NCBI GenBank assembly: GCA_950295325.1
Contig: OX485807.1
Span: 46,550,796 to 46,614,795 of the forward strand
Direction: 5' to 3'
Source of the DNA: Polytrichum commune
Lineage: Eukaryota; Streptophyta; Polytrichopsida; Polytrichales; Polytrichaceae
DNA: 64,000 nucleotides
Every line of letters begins with the position of its first letter. Within the stretch, counting starts at the first letter, position 1. Below, piece after piece: positions 43,694-54,100 of the stretch. Under the pieces are notes generated by a model. That model did not search any database. It was not told where the DNA came from and saw nothing but the letters and a program-made list of their open reading frames with translations. Position numbers and translations under genes: made by a program.

Positions 43694-44327
43694 CATCCAA
43701 GCCTTCACAAAGTGGGTTATATCCTTCTTTATGCACCGCCAATGGTACCCCCATGACACCATTCTATGGCGGCTTTTTCTTTCTCCTCTATGGCCGGCAA
43801 TAGGACTATCACATTCTTCCTTCAAAACCGATAGCCTCAACTTGCCTTGTGGCACATACACCCGACTTTGTTTACACTTGAACAATCCGTCCACCAACTT
43901 AACCTCTTTGAGCACCTTGCTCTTGCGAAGCTCCCCTAAAAACATTTGTGCTTTGGGGTAGTAAATTTACCCCTCCCGTATCTTGCATCACAAGTTTCCT
44001 TCGCCGGCACACATTAGCCACAAGGTTTGGATGGTTCTCATTGCTTGGAACTCTTCCCGTCTACTTAGCGCATCCGGCACCACATTTCCACGGTCCGGTT
44101 TGTGGACCAAATCCACCTTCATAAGCGCCAAGCTATCATGCCAACGCAATGACTTGGCGCTCACTTGCGCTTGTATGTCAAAATACTTTTAGGACACATT
44201 GTCCTTGTAGACCTTTACTTTGTGCGACCCCAACTAGTGTCGCCACATCTTCAAGCAATGCACTACCGCAAAGAAGTTCTTTGTCATGAGTTGGTTGTCT
44301 TCTTTGACAACCATCGAGCTTCATGCT
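43694..44327 (-). pseudogene. Ty3/gypsy RNase H end and integrase zinc-finger fragment
   Basis: Read leftward, the frames show the C-terminal RNase H and connection region (motifs THDKEL, LRWHD, DALSRREEF) and then the integrase HHCC domain (LKEECDSPIAGHRG, ITHFVKAW), interrupted by several stops and frame changes. It is the continuation of 50067-50966 across element L and stops where K begins. The rest of integrase and the 3' LTR are not in the window. Confidence 0.85.
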
Positions 44328-44519
44328 TATTGGAAGGTAGTGTTAGGTTGCATCGGTGACATTGTCCCATATGGGTTGTCACGGCTGGTCCTAACCTACA
44401 CATATAAATAAAGGCATAAGGGGAGGAGCTAATCACTCTCTCCATTGTATGCAATCCTTGTGTGTTGTGTTCTACCTTTCTACGCTGATGTCTTTGCTTT
44501 CTCCTCTCATTTCCCAATA
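44328..44519 (+). repeat. 5' LTR of element L
   Basis: 192 bp, type-1, TATTGGAAGGTAG...TTTCCCAATA. Confidence 0.95.
44403..44410 (+). promoter_or_regulatory. TATA box in the 5' LTR of element L
   Basis: TATAAATA at LTR position 76. It overlaps AATAAA, so the same decamer could also act in 3' end formation in the 3' LTR. Confidence 0.65.
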
Positions 44520-44533
44520 GGTTATGGGCCCAC
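44520..44533 (+). other. Primer-binding site, element L
   Basis: GGTTATGGGCCCAC immediately after the LTR. Confidence 0.85.
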
Positions 44534-44764
44534 TTTGCTTTAGAGCTTAGAGATCAGCTTAGGAGGAGGTAGGAGAGAGTCGGATCTGATCGGAGGCGAT
44601 TTGAAGGTGTTTCAAGCTTTTGGTGGAGTTTTGGAGTTTTGGAGCATTTTTGGAGCGCCTTGGAGCATTCTTGGACACTTGGACCAGCGTGGAGGATACC
44701 TTAGGTTGAGGTTCATTGTATCTTGAGTGTTTATGTGAGATCGATTCGCATTTTGAGGGTTTGA

Positions 44765-45708
44765 GGTGTTTTGAGTTCCAAAAGGCTTAGGTGTGGCTTT
44801 TTGATGGTTATGTAGTTATTAAGCTTAGTTTTGGAGTGGAAAGGTGCTGACTTAAGAGATCCATCCATTCCATGCTTACTTTGAGGTGTTTTGAGTTCCA
44901 AAAGGCTTAGGTGTGGCTTTTTGATGGTTATGTAGTTATTAAGCTTAGTTTTGGAGTGGAAAGGTGCTGACTTGAGAGATCCATCCATTCTATGCTTACT
45001 TTGAAGTGTTTAGAGTTCCAAAAGGCTTAGGTGTGGCTTTTTGATGGTTATATAGTTATTTGGCTTAGTTTTGGAGTGGAAAGGTGCTGACTTGAGAGAT
45101 CCATCCATTCTATGCTTACTTTGAGGTGTTTTGAGTTCCAAAAGGCTTAGGTGTGGCTTTTTGATGGTTATGTAGTTATTAAGCTTAGTTTTGGAGTGGA
45201 AAGGTGCTGACTTGAGAGATCCATCCATTCTATGCTTACTTTGAGGTGTTTTGAGTTCCAAAAGGCTTAGGTGTGGCTTTTTGATGGTTATGTAGTTATT
45301 AAGCTTAGTTTTGGAGTGGAAAGGTGCTGACTTGAGAGATCCATCCATTCTATGCTTACTTTGAAGTGTTTTGAGTTCCAAAAGGCTTAGGTGTGGCTTT
45401 TTGATGGTTATGTAGTTATTAAGCTTAGTTTTGGAGTGGAAAGGTGCTGACTTGAGAGATCCATCCATTCTATGCTTACTTTGAAGTGTTTTGAGTTCCA
45501 AAAGGCTTAGGTGTGGCTTTTTGATGGTTATATAGTTATTAAGCTTAGTTTTGGAGTGGAAAGGTGCTGACTTGAGAGATCCATCCATTCAAAACTAACT
45601 TTGAGGTGTTTTGAGTTCCAAAAGGCTTAGTTGTGGCTTAGTTGTGGCTTTTTTGATGGTTATATAGTTATTTGGCTTAGCTTTGGAGTGGAAAGGTGCT
45701 GACTTGAG
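44765..45708 (+). repeat. 120-bp leader tandem repeats, about 7.9 units (element L)
   Basis: The longest array of the intact copies. Near 45628-45650 a short internal duplication (GGCTTAGTTGT repeated) adds about 11 bp to one unit. Confidence 0.93.
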
Positions 45709-45822
45709 TGTGTGAGAACCTTGAATTAATTCCAAAGTTTTAAATCATTTTCTAAACTTCCTTGAGGGTTTCTAAGCCCTTGTACTACATTGAGTGAGTG
45801 GGAGCTTGCATTCGGTTTGAAA

Positions 45823-48800
45823 ATGGCTTCTAGGGAAAACGATGGACTTATATCGGTTGACAAGTTCGGTGGCGAGAACTTCAACCTCTATAAATTCAAA
45901 TTGGAGATGGCCATGTCCACCAAAGATCTTTGGGAGATCGTGGATGGTTCGGAGTTGCCACCGCCTTCTACGGCGAGCGACGAAGTCAAGAAGGCGTACG
46001 AGCGACGATGCAAGAAAGCCTTCGCCATCATTGCCATGAGTTTGGTGGACAAGGAGTTGGCGCACATCAAAGGATGCAAGGGACCCGCGGAAGCGTGGAA
46101 GACCTTGTGCAACATCCACGAAACCAAAAGCTTGTCCAACATCTTGTTCATAAGGCGCAAGTTCTTCACCATCAAGATGGACGAGGGCGACGACATCCTC
46201 ACGCACATCAACAAGGTAAAATCTCTTGCGGACCAACTCACGTGCTTGGAGGTGCCTATGAAGGACGAGGACGTGGTCATGACCTTGCTCGATAGCCTAC
46301 CGCCCTCATTCGAGCATTTGATCACCGCATTGGAGACGCGCCCCATTTCGGAGCTCAAGTTGGACTTCATCACCGCACGTCTCATGCACGAGGTGTCCAA
46401 GAGGAAGGAGAAGGAGCCTCAAGGCGACGATGCGGCCATGTTGTCCCGCCAACATCGAGCGTTCGACAACAACGAGAGGCGCGGCGACGGCCCGAGGTGC
46501 TACAATTGTGGTAAGTTGGGCCACATTGCTCGTAATTGTCGAATGAAACGCAAGGTGAACGCAAACATGGCAAGGGCGAGCGATGATTTTGCATTCGTAG
46601 CGAGAGATGGGGCGTCTAAAAGCTCCGCCACTAGATGGATCGTGGATTCGGGGGCCTCGCAACACATGACACCACATAAGCAATTTTTCGACACTTACGA
46701 ACCCGTCACGGGTCGCAAAGTGTTTATGGGTGATAACGGCATGGTAGATGCCGTAGGCAAAGGCTCCATACTAGTGGAAACACGCGTGAAAGGCCGTGTG
46801 CGGAGCATTAGAATGCACGACGTGCTTCATGTGCCGAAAATGCATTCCAACTTGCTTTCGGTGAGCAAGCTCATTTCGAGGGGTTTGAAAGTGCATTTCA
46901 ACTCGTTGGGATGCGTGGTGAGGGCGAGCAACGGCGAGATGTTGGGCGTGGCGTCGTTGGAGTCCAATTTGTACCAATTGGACACCAACGTGTTGAATGG
47001 GGCCGAAACGAGTTCTTTGGCGCATTCCGAGGCCAACTCGCATCCTTTGGAGCTTTGGCACAAGAGGTTGGGGCATCTCAACGCCAATAGCGTGAAAATG
47101 CTCCAAAGCATGGTGAGCGGGATGGACGTGGGAGCGGCGCAAGGCGACGTGCATTCCTTCGCGTGCGAAGGATGTGTGGAGGGCAAACAAGCGAGGCGAT
47201 CATTCCCCACGGACGGAGGCACCCGCGCCACCAAGATCTTGGAGCTCGTGCATTCCGACGTGTGCGGGCCGATGAAAACGGCGTCCATCGGGGGCGCAAG
47301 GTATTTTCTCACCTTCATTGACGATTTTTCGCGCAAGATTTGGGTGTACGTGCTCAAGTCCAAGAAGGAGGTGTTGGCAAGGTTCAAAGAATGGAAAACC
47401 TTGGTGGAGAGGCAATCGGAGCACGTAGTGAAGGTTCTTAGGTCGGATAACGGGGGGGAATACATTTCAAAGGCATTTGATGATTTCTTGACCAAACATG
47501 GCATTGCACGGCAAACCTCCTCACCTTACACGCCGCAACAAAACGGCGTGGCGGAGCGAGCCAACCGGACCATCGTGGAGATGGCACGGTCCATGATTCA
47601 TGCCCAACGCCTCGGCCACGAATTTTGGGCGGAGGCGGTGTGCAATGCGGCGTACGTACGCAACCGGTGTCCCACCAAGGCGGTTGAAGGAATGACACCC
47701 GAGGAGGCGTGGAGCGGGAGGATGCCGCACGTGTCGCACATGCGGGTGTTCGGATGCGTGGCTTACGCGAAGGTGCCGGATCAAAGGCGAACGAAGTTGG
47801 ATGCGAAGGGCGTCAAGTGTTTGTTCCTCGGATATTGCGAAGGCACCAAGGCGTATCGGCTCATGTGCTTGGAGACGAAGAAAATCATCAAGAGTCCGGA
47901 CGTGGTGTTTTTCGAGGACAAAACGCATTTGGAGGATTGTCCAAGTGGGAGAGTTGATGAAGTACCGACGGTGAAGGTGGACATATCTCCCAAATCGGAA
48001 GCGGAGGAGTTGGAGGCGAGCGGCGACGTTTCGGAGCCGGACGAGGAGGAGCCGAACATTGAGGACGAGTCGGAGGCCGAAGTACCGGCCGCGAAATCCA
48101 CTCGTAGCGCGGAGGCATCGAAACTTAACGCCGGTAAGAAAACCGCAACCAAACCACCTCCACCACCGCAAGATGGCAATGACACCATAGGCAATTCTAG
48201 GTATCCGGATAGGCCACGCAAACCCCTTGGGGAATGGTGGAAGAACCACATTCCGCAACCCGAAGACGATGAGCACGCAAACATAGCAATGGTTGGGGAA
48301 CCTAGAAACTTGAGAGAAGCATTTGAATCGAGTGATGCGAGCGAGTGGGAGTCGGCTATGCAAGAGGAGTACGAATCTCTCATAGCCAACGCCACGTGGG
48401 AGTTGGTTCCATTGCCGAAGGGCCGCAAGGCCGTGAAATGCAAGTCGGTGTTTCGCACGAAGAAGGATGCCAACGGTACGGTAGTTCGGTTCAAAGCGAG
48501 GTTGGTGGCCAAGGGGTGCTCGCAAGTGGAAGGTGTGGATTTCGGCGAGACTTTCGCACCCGTGGCCAAATTCAACACCATTAGGGTCATCCTCGCAATG
48601 GCGGCGGCCATGGGCTTGGAGATACATCAAATGGACGTCAAGACCGCATTCTTGAACGGCGAATTGCACGTGGTCATCTACATGGAGCAACCGGAGGGGT
48701 TTGTCCAAAAAGGCCGAGAGCACCTCGTATGCAAGTTGGGGAAATCGCTCTACGGATTGAAGCAATCCGGACGAGCGTGGTACGAGTGCATTCACATATT

Positions 48801-49887
48801 CTTTGTGAACAAAGGCTTTACGAGGAGCCATGCGGACCACTCGTTGTACGTGTTACAAACTTGCCACTACATTGTGATCGTAATCATATATGTAGACGAC
48901 CTCATCATCTTGGCAAGCAACGTGGACGTGATCAACGAGTTGAAATCTAGCCTCGAGAAGGAGTTCGAGATGAGCGACCTCGGCGAGTTGCATTTCTTCC
49001 TCGGAGTCCATTTCGAGCGAGATAGGAAGACGCGCACCATCACCATGCATCAACGAAGCTACATCGAAACCATTTTGGAGCGATTCGGCATGAGTGATTG
49101 CAAGCCCATCTCAACCCCGCTCGACACCAAGACCTCATTGGCGAAGCTTTCGGAGGAGGAATACGAGAAGCATTCACACGAAATGAAGGACATTCCGTAC
49201 CAAAGGGCGGTGGGGTCGTTGATGTACGCAATGGTGGCCACGAGACCGGACCTCGCATTCGCGGTAAGCGTGGTAAGTCGGTTTATGTCGCAACCGGGTC
49301 CGATGCATTGGATGGCCGTGAAACGAATCATGAGATACTTGAAAGGCACCATTGATATGAGGTTGCGCATCGGAGGACAACACATAAACCTTAAAGGTTA
49401 TTCGGACGCGGATTGGGCCGGCGATGTGGAAAACCGAAGGTCTACCTCCGGATACGTTTTCTTCGTTGGAGACGGGGCCGTGACGTGGAATAGCAAACGA
49501 CAACTAACGGTGGCTCAATCCACAATGGAGGCGGAGTACATGGCCATGAACCGATGCACGAGGGAGGCCATTTGGCTAAGGCAACTAATGGAGGATGTAG
49601 GTTGTGCACAAGAGGAGGCGACAACCATGATGTGCGACAACCAAGGTTCTATGGCATTAGCTAAGAACCCAACCAACCATGATAGGTCAAAACATATAGA
49701 TGTGCAACATCATTTTATTAGAGAGAAAATTGAAAACAATGTTGTAGAGCTAGAATATTGTCCAACGCAATATATGGTAGCAGATATTCTTACAAAGGCT
49801 TTAGCGAGGGATAGGCATGAGATGTTAAGTGAAATAATGGGGTTGGAGTACAATGCCACCTCGCAAAGTGGGAGTATTGGAAGGTAG
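45823..49887 (+). CDS. Gag-Pol polyprotein, Ty1/copia type I (element L)
   Basis: 1354 residues, uninterrupted, very close to A. Private changes are KCKSVF for KCKWVF at about residue 875 (in the first RT block; may weaken RT), RRSFPT for RRPFPT and DDFLTKHG for DDFLSKHG. Catalytic motifs DSGA, RSDNGGEY, YVDDL and SDADW are intact. Start ATG 45823; the frame upstream has only TTG. Confidence 0.95.
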   Translation: MASRENDGLISVDKFGGENFNLYKFKLEMAMSTKDLWEIVDGSELPPPSTASDEVKKAYERRCKKAFAIIAMSLVDKELAHIKGCKGPAEAWKTLCNIHETKSLSNILFIRRKFFTIKMDEGDDILTHINKVKSLADQLTCLEVPMKDEDVVMTLLDSLPPSFEHLITALETRPISELKLDFITARLMHEVSKRKEKEPQGDDAAMLSRQHRAFDNNERRGDGPRCYNCGKLGHIARNCRMKRKVNANMARASDDFAFVARDGASKSSATRWIVDSGASQHMTPHKQFFDTYEPVTGRKVFMGDNGMVDAVGKGSILVETRVKGRVRSIRMHDVLHVPKMHSNLLSVSKLISRGLKVHFNSLGCVVRASNGEMLGVASLESNLYQLDTNVLNGAETSSLAHSEANSHPLELWHKRLGHLNANSVKMLQSMVSGMDVGAAQGDVHSFACEGCVEGKQARRSFPTDGGTRATKILELVHSDVCGPMKTASIGGARYFLTFIDDFSRKIWVYVLKSKKEVLARFKEWKTLVERQSEHVVKVLRSDNGGEYISKAFDDFLTKHGIARQTSSPYTPQQNGVAERANRTIVEMARSMIHAQRLGHEFWAEAVCNAAYVRNRCPTKAVEGMTPEEAWSGRMPHVSHMRVFGCVAYAKVPDQRRTKLDAKGVKCLFLGYCEGTKAYRLMCLETKKIIKSPDVVFFEDKTHLEDCPSGRVDEVPTVKVDISPKSEAEELEASGDVSEPDEEEPNIEDESEAEVPAAKSTRSAEASKLNAGKKTATKPPPPPQDGNDTIGNSRYPDRPRKPLGEWWKNHIPQPEDDEHANIAMVGEPRNLREAFESSDASEWESAMQEEYESLIANATWELVPLPKGRKAVKCKSVFRTKKDANGTVVRFKARLVAKGCSQVEGVDFGETFAPVAKFNTIRVILAMAAAMGLEIHQMDVKTAFLNGELHVVIYMEQPEGFVQKGREHLVCKLGKSLYGLKQSGRAWYECIHIFFVNKGFTRSHADHSLYVLQTCHYIVIVIIYVDDLIILASNVDVINELKSSLEKEFEMSDLGELHFFLGVHFERDRKTRTITMHQRSYIETILERFGMSDCKPISTPLDTKTSLAKLSEEEYEKHSHEMKDIPYQRAVGSLMYAMVATRPDLAFAVSVVSRFMSQPGPMHWMAVKRIMRYLKGTIDMRLRIGGQHINLKGYSDADWAGDVENRRSTSGYVFFVGDGAVTWNSKRQLTVAQSTMEAEYMAMNRCTREAIWLRQLMEDVGCAQEEATTMMCDNQGSMALAKNPTNHDRSKHIDVQHHFIREKIENNVVELEYCPTQYMVADILTKALARDRHEMLSEIMGLEYNATSQSGSIGR

Positions 49888-50066
49888 TGTTAGGTTGCAT
49901 CGGTGACATTGTCCCATATGGGTTGTCACGGCTGGTCCTAACCTACACATATAAATAAAGGCATAAGGGGAGGAGCTAATCACTCTCTCCATTGTATGCA
50001 ATCCTTGTGTGTTGTGTTCTACCTTTCTACGCTGATGTCTTTGCTTTCTCCTCTCATTTCCCAATA
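49875..50066 (+). repeat. 3' LTR of element L
   Basis: 192 bp. The polyprotein ends SIGR inside it, stop at 49885-49887. Confidence 0.95.
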
Positions 50067-50966
50067 ATGCTCGCATATGCAATGGCCATCCATCTTACAC
50101 ATAATCCACCATTGGCAAAGTCACTCACCCCCGTATGTACCTCAAAAGGTTTGTCAAGCTCCGCGAACTTGAGCACGGGCGGCAAAGAGAACTTGGTCTT
50201 AAGCTCTCCAAAGACTCATGACAAACATCATGCCACTCTTGGGATAGCCATTTCTTTCACAAGTCGAACCATCGAGCTTCATGCTCTCATATGCAATGGC
50301 CATCCATCTTGCATTAACATCCGCCAATGGTAAAGTCACTCGCCCCCCGTATGCACCTCAAAAGGTTTTTTCAAGCTCCGCGAACTTGAACACGGGTGGT
50401 AAAGAGGAACTTGGTCTTAAGCTCCTCAAAGACTTGGTGGCAAGGCTCATCCCATTCTTGGGATAGCCATTTCTTGCACAAGTTGGACAAGCTTCTACAA
50501 CCATGGAGCTTAATACTCCTATAAGCAATGGTCATCCATCTTGGATCAACATCCGCCAATGGTAAAGTCCTTCGCCTTCATGTGCACCTCAACATGCTCA
50601 TGAAAACCCGGAAACTTAACCACATGTTGTGAAGAGAAGTTACTCTTGAGCTCCCCAAAGGCTTGGTGACAAGGCTCATCCCACTCTTGGGATAGCCATT
50701 TTTTCCAACATGTTGACTAAGGTTCTAGCAACCTTAGAAAAACCATGAATGAAATGGTGGTAGTAGTTGTCTAAGCCAACAAATGACCTAAGTTTTTTTC
50801 TTGAATCAAGGGCCAATTCTCTTCTTGGATTGCCTTCACATTCTTCATGTTCGTCCACCAACTTCCTTTGTCACCACATACCTCAAGAACTCAATCTCTC
50901 GTTGAGCAAAGTTATTTTTCACTTCTTGGCGGTAAGTTTTTGGGCAACACATTGGTGAATACATCC
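50067..50966 (-). pseudogene. Ty3/gypsy RT-RNase H fragment with tandem triplication
   Basis: Read leftward from M, there is LPPR-containing sequence upstream of RT, then FVGLDNYYHHFIHGFSK (RT connection), then W(L)SQEWDEPCHQ(V/A)F and ELKTKF. The last part is present three times in tandem (about 50067-50280, 50281-50512, 50513-50720), each copy coding the RT/RNase H boundary (DKPFEVHT, IAY-like motifs). Frames are broken in many places. The RT catalytic core (YVDD equivalent) is missing between the LPPR region and the connection, so a deletion preceded or accompanied decay. It continues into 43694-44327 on the other side of L. Confidence 0.82.
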
Positions 50967-51158
50967 TATTGGGAGATGAGAGGAGAAAGCAAAGAGATCA
51001 GCGTAGAATGGTAGAACACAACACACAAGGATTGCATACAATGGAGAGAGTGATAAGCTCCTCCCCTTATGCCTTTATTTATATGTGTAGGTTAGGACCA
51101 GCCGTGACAACCCATATGGGACAATGTCACCGATGCAACCTAACACTACCTTCCAATA
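50967..51158 (-). repeat. 3' LTR of element M
   Basis: 192 bp, inner end TATTGGGAGATGAG, with GTGATAAGC in place of GTGATTAGC. Confidence 0.95.
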
Positions 51159-54100
51159 CTCCCACTTTGCGAGGTGGCATTGTACTCCAACCCCATTATT
51201 TCACTTAACATCTCATGCCTATCCCTCGCTAAAGCCTTTGTTAGAATGTCCGCTACCATATATTGCGTTGGACAATATTCTAGCTCTACAACATTGTTTT
51301 CAATTTTCTCTCTAATAAAATGATGTTGCACATCTATATGTTTTGACCTATCATGGTTGGTTGGGTTCTTAGCTAATGCCATAGAACCTTGGTTGTCGCA
51401 CATCATGGTTGTCGCCTCCTCTTGTGCACAACCTACATCCTCCATTAGTTGCCTTAGCCAAATGGCCTCCCTCGTGCATCGGTTCATGGCCATGTACTCC
51501 GCCTCCATTGTGGATTGAGCCACCGTTAGTTGTCGTTTGCTATTCCACGTCACGGCCCCGTCTCCAACGAAGAAAACGTATCCGGAGGTAGACCTTCGGT
51601 TTTCCACATCGCCGGTCCAATCCGCATCCGAATAACCTTTAAGGTTTATGTGTTGTCCTCCGATGCGCAACCTCATATCAATGGTGCCTTTCAAGTATCG
51701 CATAATTCGTTTCACGGCCATCCAATGCATCGGACCCGGTTGCGACATAAACCGACTTACCACGCTTACCGCGAATGCGAGGTCCGGTCTTGTGGCCACC
51801 ATTGCGTACATCAACGACCCCACCGCCCTTTGGTACGGAATGTCCTTCATTTCGTGTGAATGCTTCTCGTATTCCTCCTCCGAAAGCTTCGCCAATGAGG
51901 TCTTGGTGTCGAGCGGGGTTGAGATGGGCTTGCAATCGCTCATGCCGAATCGCTCCAAAATGGTTTCGATGTAGCTTCGTTGATGCATGGTGATGGTGCG
52001 CGTCTTCCTATCTCGCTCGAAATGGACTCCGAGGAAGAAATGCAACTCGCCGAGGTCGCTCATCTCGAACTCCTTCTCGAGGCTAGATTTCAACTCGTTG
52101 ATCACGTCCACGTTGCTTGCCAAGATGATGAGGTCGTCTACATATATGATTACGATCACAATGTAGTGGCAAGTTTGTAACACGTACAACGAGTGGTCCG
52201 CATGGCTCCTCGTAAAGCCTTTGTTCACAAAGAATATGTGAATGCACTCGTACCACGCTCGTCCGGATTGCTTCAATCCGTAGAGCGATTTCCCCAACTT
52301 GCATACGAGGTGTTCTCGGCCTTTTTGGACAAACCCCTCCGGTTGCTCCATATAGATGACCACGTGCAATTCGCCGTTCAAGAATGCGGTCTTGACGTCC
52401 ATTTGATGTATCTCCAAGCCCATGGCCGCCGCCATTGCGAGGATGACCCTAATGGTGTTGAATTTGGCCACGGGTGCGAAAGTCTCGCCGAAATCCACAC
52501 CTTCCACTTGCGAGCACCCCTTGGCCACCAACCTCGCTTTAAACCGAACTACCATACCGTTGGCATCCTTCTTCGTGCGAAACACCCACTTGCATTTCAC
52601 GGCCTTGCGGCCCTTCGGCAATGGAACCAACTCCCACGTGGCGTTGGCTATGAGAGATTCGTACTCCTCTTGCATAGCCGACTCCCACTCGCTCGCATCA
52701 CTCGATTCAAATGCTTCTCTCAAATTTCTAGGTTCCCCGACCATTGCTATGTTTGCGTGCTCATCGTCTTCGGGTTGCGGAATGTGGTTCTTCCACCATT
52801 CCCCAAGAGGTTTGCGTGGCCTATCCGGATACCTAGAATTGCCTATGGTCTCATTGCCATCTTGCGGTGGTGGAGGTGGTTTGGTTGCGGTTTTCTTACC
52901 GGCGTTAGGTTTCGATGCCTCCGCGCTACGAGTGGATTTCGCGGCCGGTACTTCGGCCTCCGACTCGTCCTCAATGTTCGGCTCCTCCTCGTCCGGCTCC
53001 GAAACGTCGCAGCTCGCATCCAACTCCTCCACTTCCGATTTGGGGGATATGTTCACCTTCACCGCCGGTGTTTCGTCAATGCTCCCACTTGGACAATCCT
53101 CCAAATGCGTTTTATCTTCGAAAAATACCACGTCCGGACTCTTGATGATTTTCTTCGTCTCCAAGCACATGAGGCGATACGCCTTCGTGCCTTCGCAATA
53201 TCCGAGGAATAAACACTTCACGCCCTTCGCATCCAACTTCGTTCGCCTTTGATCCGGCACCTTCGCGTAAGCCACACATCCGAACACCCGCATGTGCGAC
53301 ACGTGCGGCATCCTCCTACTCCACGCCTCCTCGGGTGTCATTCCTTCAACCGCCTTGGTCGGACACCGGTTGCGTACGTACGCCGCATTGCACACCGCCT
53401 CCGCCCAAAATTCGTGGCCGAGGCGTTGGGCATGAATCATGGACCGTGCCATCTCCACAATGGTCCGGTTGGCTCGCTCCGCCACGCCGTTTTGTTGCGG
53501 CGTGTAAGGTGAGGAGGTTTGCCGTGCAATGCCATGTTTGCTCAAGAAATCATCAAATGCCTTTGAAATGTATTCTCCCCCGTTATCCGACCTAAGAACC
53601 TTCACTACGTGCTCCGATTGCCTCTCCACCAAGGTTTTCCATTCTTTGAACCTTGCCAACACCTCCTTCTTTGACTTGAGCACGTACACCCAAATCTTGC
53701 GTGAGAAATCGTCAATGAAGGTGAGAAAATACCTTGCGCCTCCAATGGACGCCGTTTTCATCGGCCCGCACACGTCGGAATGCACGAGCTCCAAGATCTT
53801 GGTGGCGCGGGTGCCTCCGTCCGTGGGGAATGGTCGCCTCGCTTGTTTGCCCTCCACACATCCTTCGCATGCGAAGGAATGCACGTCGCCTTGCGCCGCT
53901 CCCGCGTCCATCCCGCTCACCATGCTTTGGAGCATTTTCACGCTATTGGCGTTGAGATGCCCCAACCTCTTGTGCCAAAGCTCCAAAGGATGCGAGTTGG
54001 CCTCGGAATGCGCCAAAGAACTCGTTTCGGCCTCATTCAACACGTTGGTGTTCAATTGGTACAAATTGGACTCCAACGACGCCACGCCCAACATCTCGCC

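Larger units (their letters stand above)
44328..50066 (+). mobile_element. Complete Ty1/copia-type element L (type I)
   Basis: 5739 bp. Its two 192-bp LTRs look identical, and the flanking duplication is ATGCT (44323-44327 and 50067-50071). PBS 44520-44533, long leader, intact ORF 45823-49887. It inserted into the RT/RNase H boundary of the gypsy element. Identical LTRs and an open ORF indicate a very recent insertion. Confidence 0.95.

Noticed and set aside
43694-44327. Host gene between K and L
   Set aside because: All recognisable frames are gypsy RNase H and integrase motifs on the minus strand with stops.
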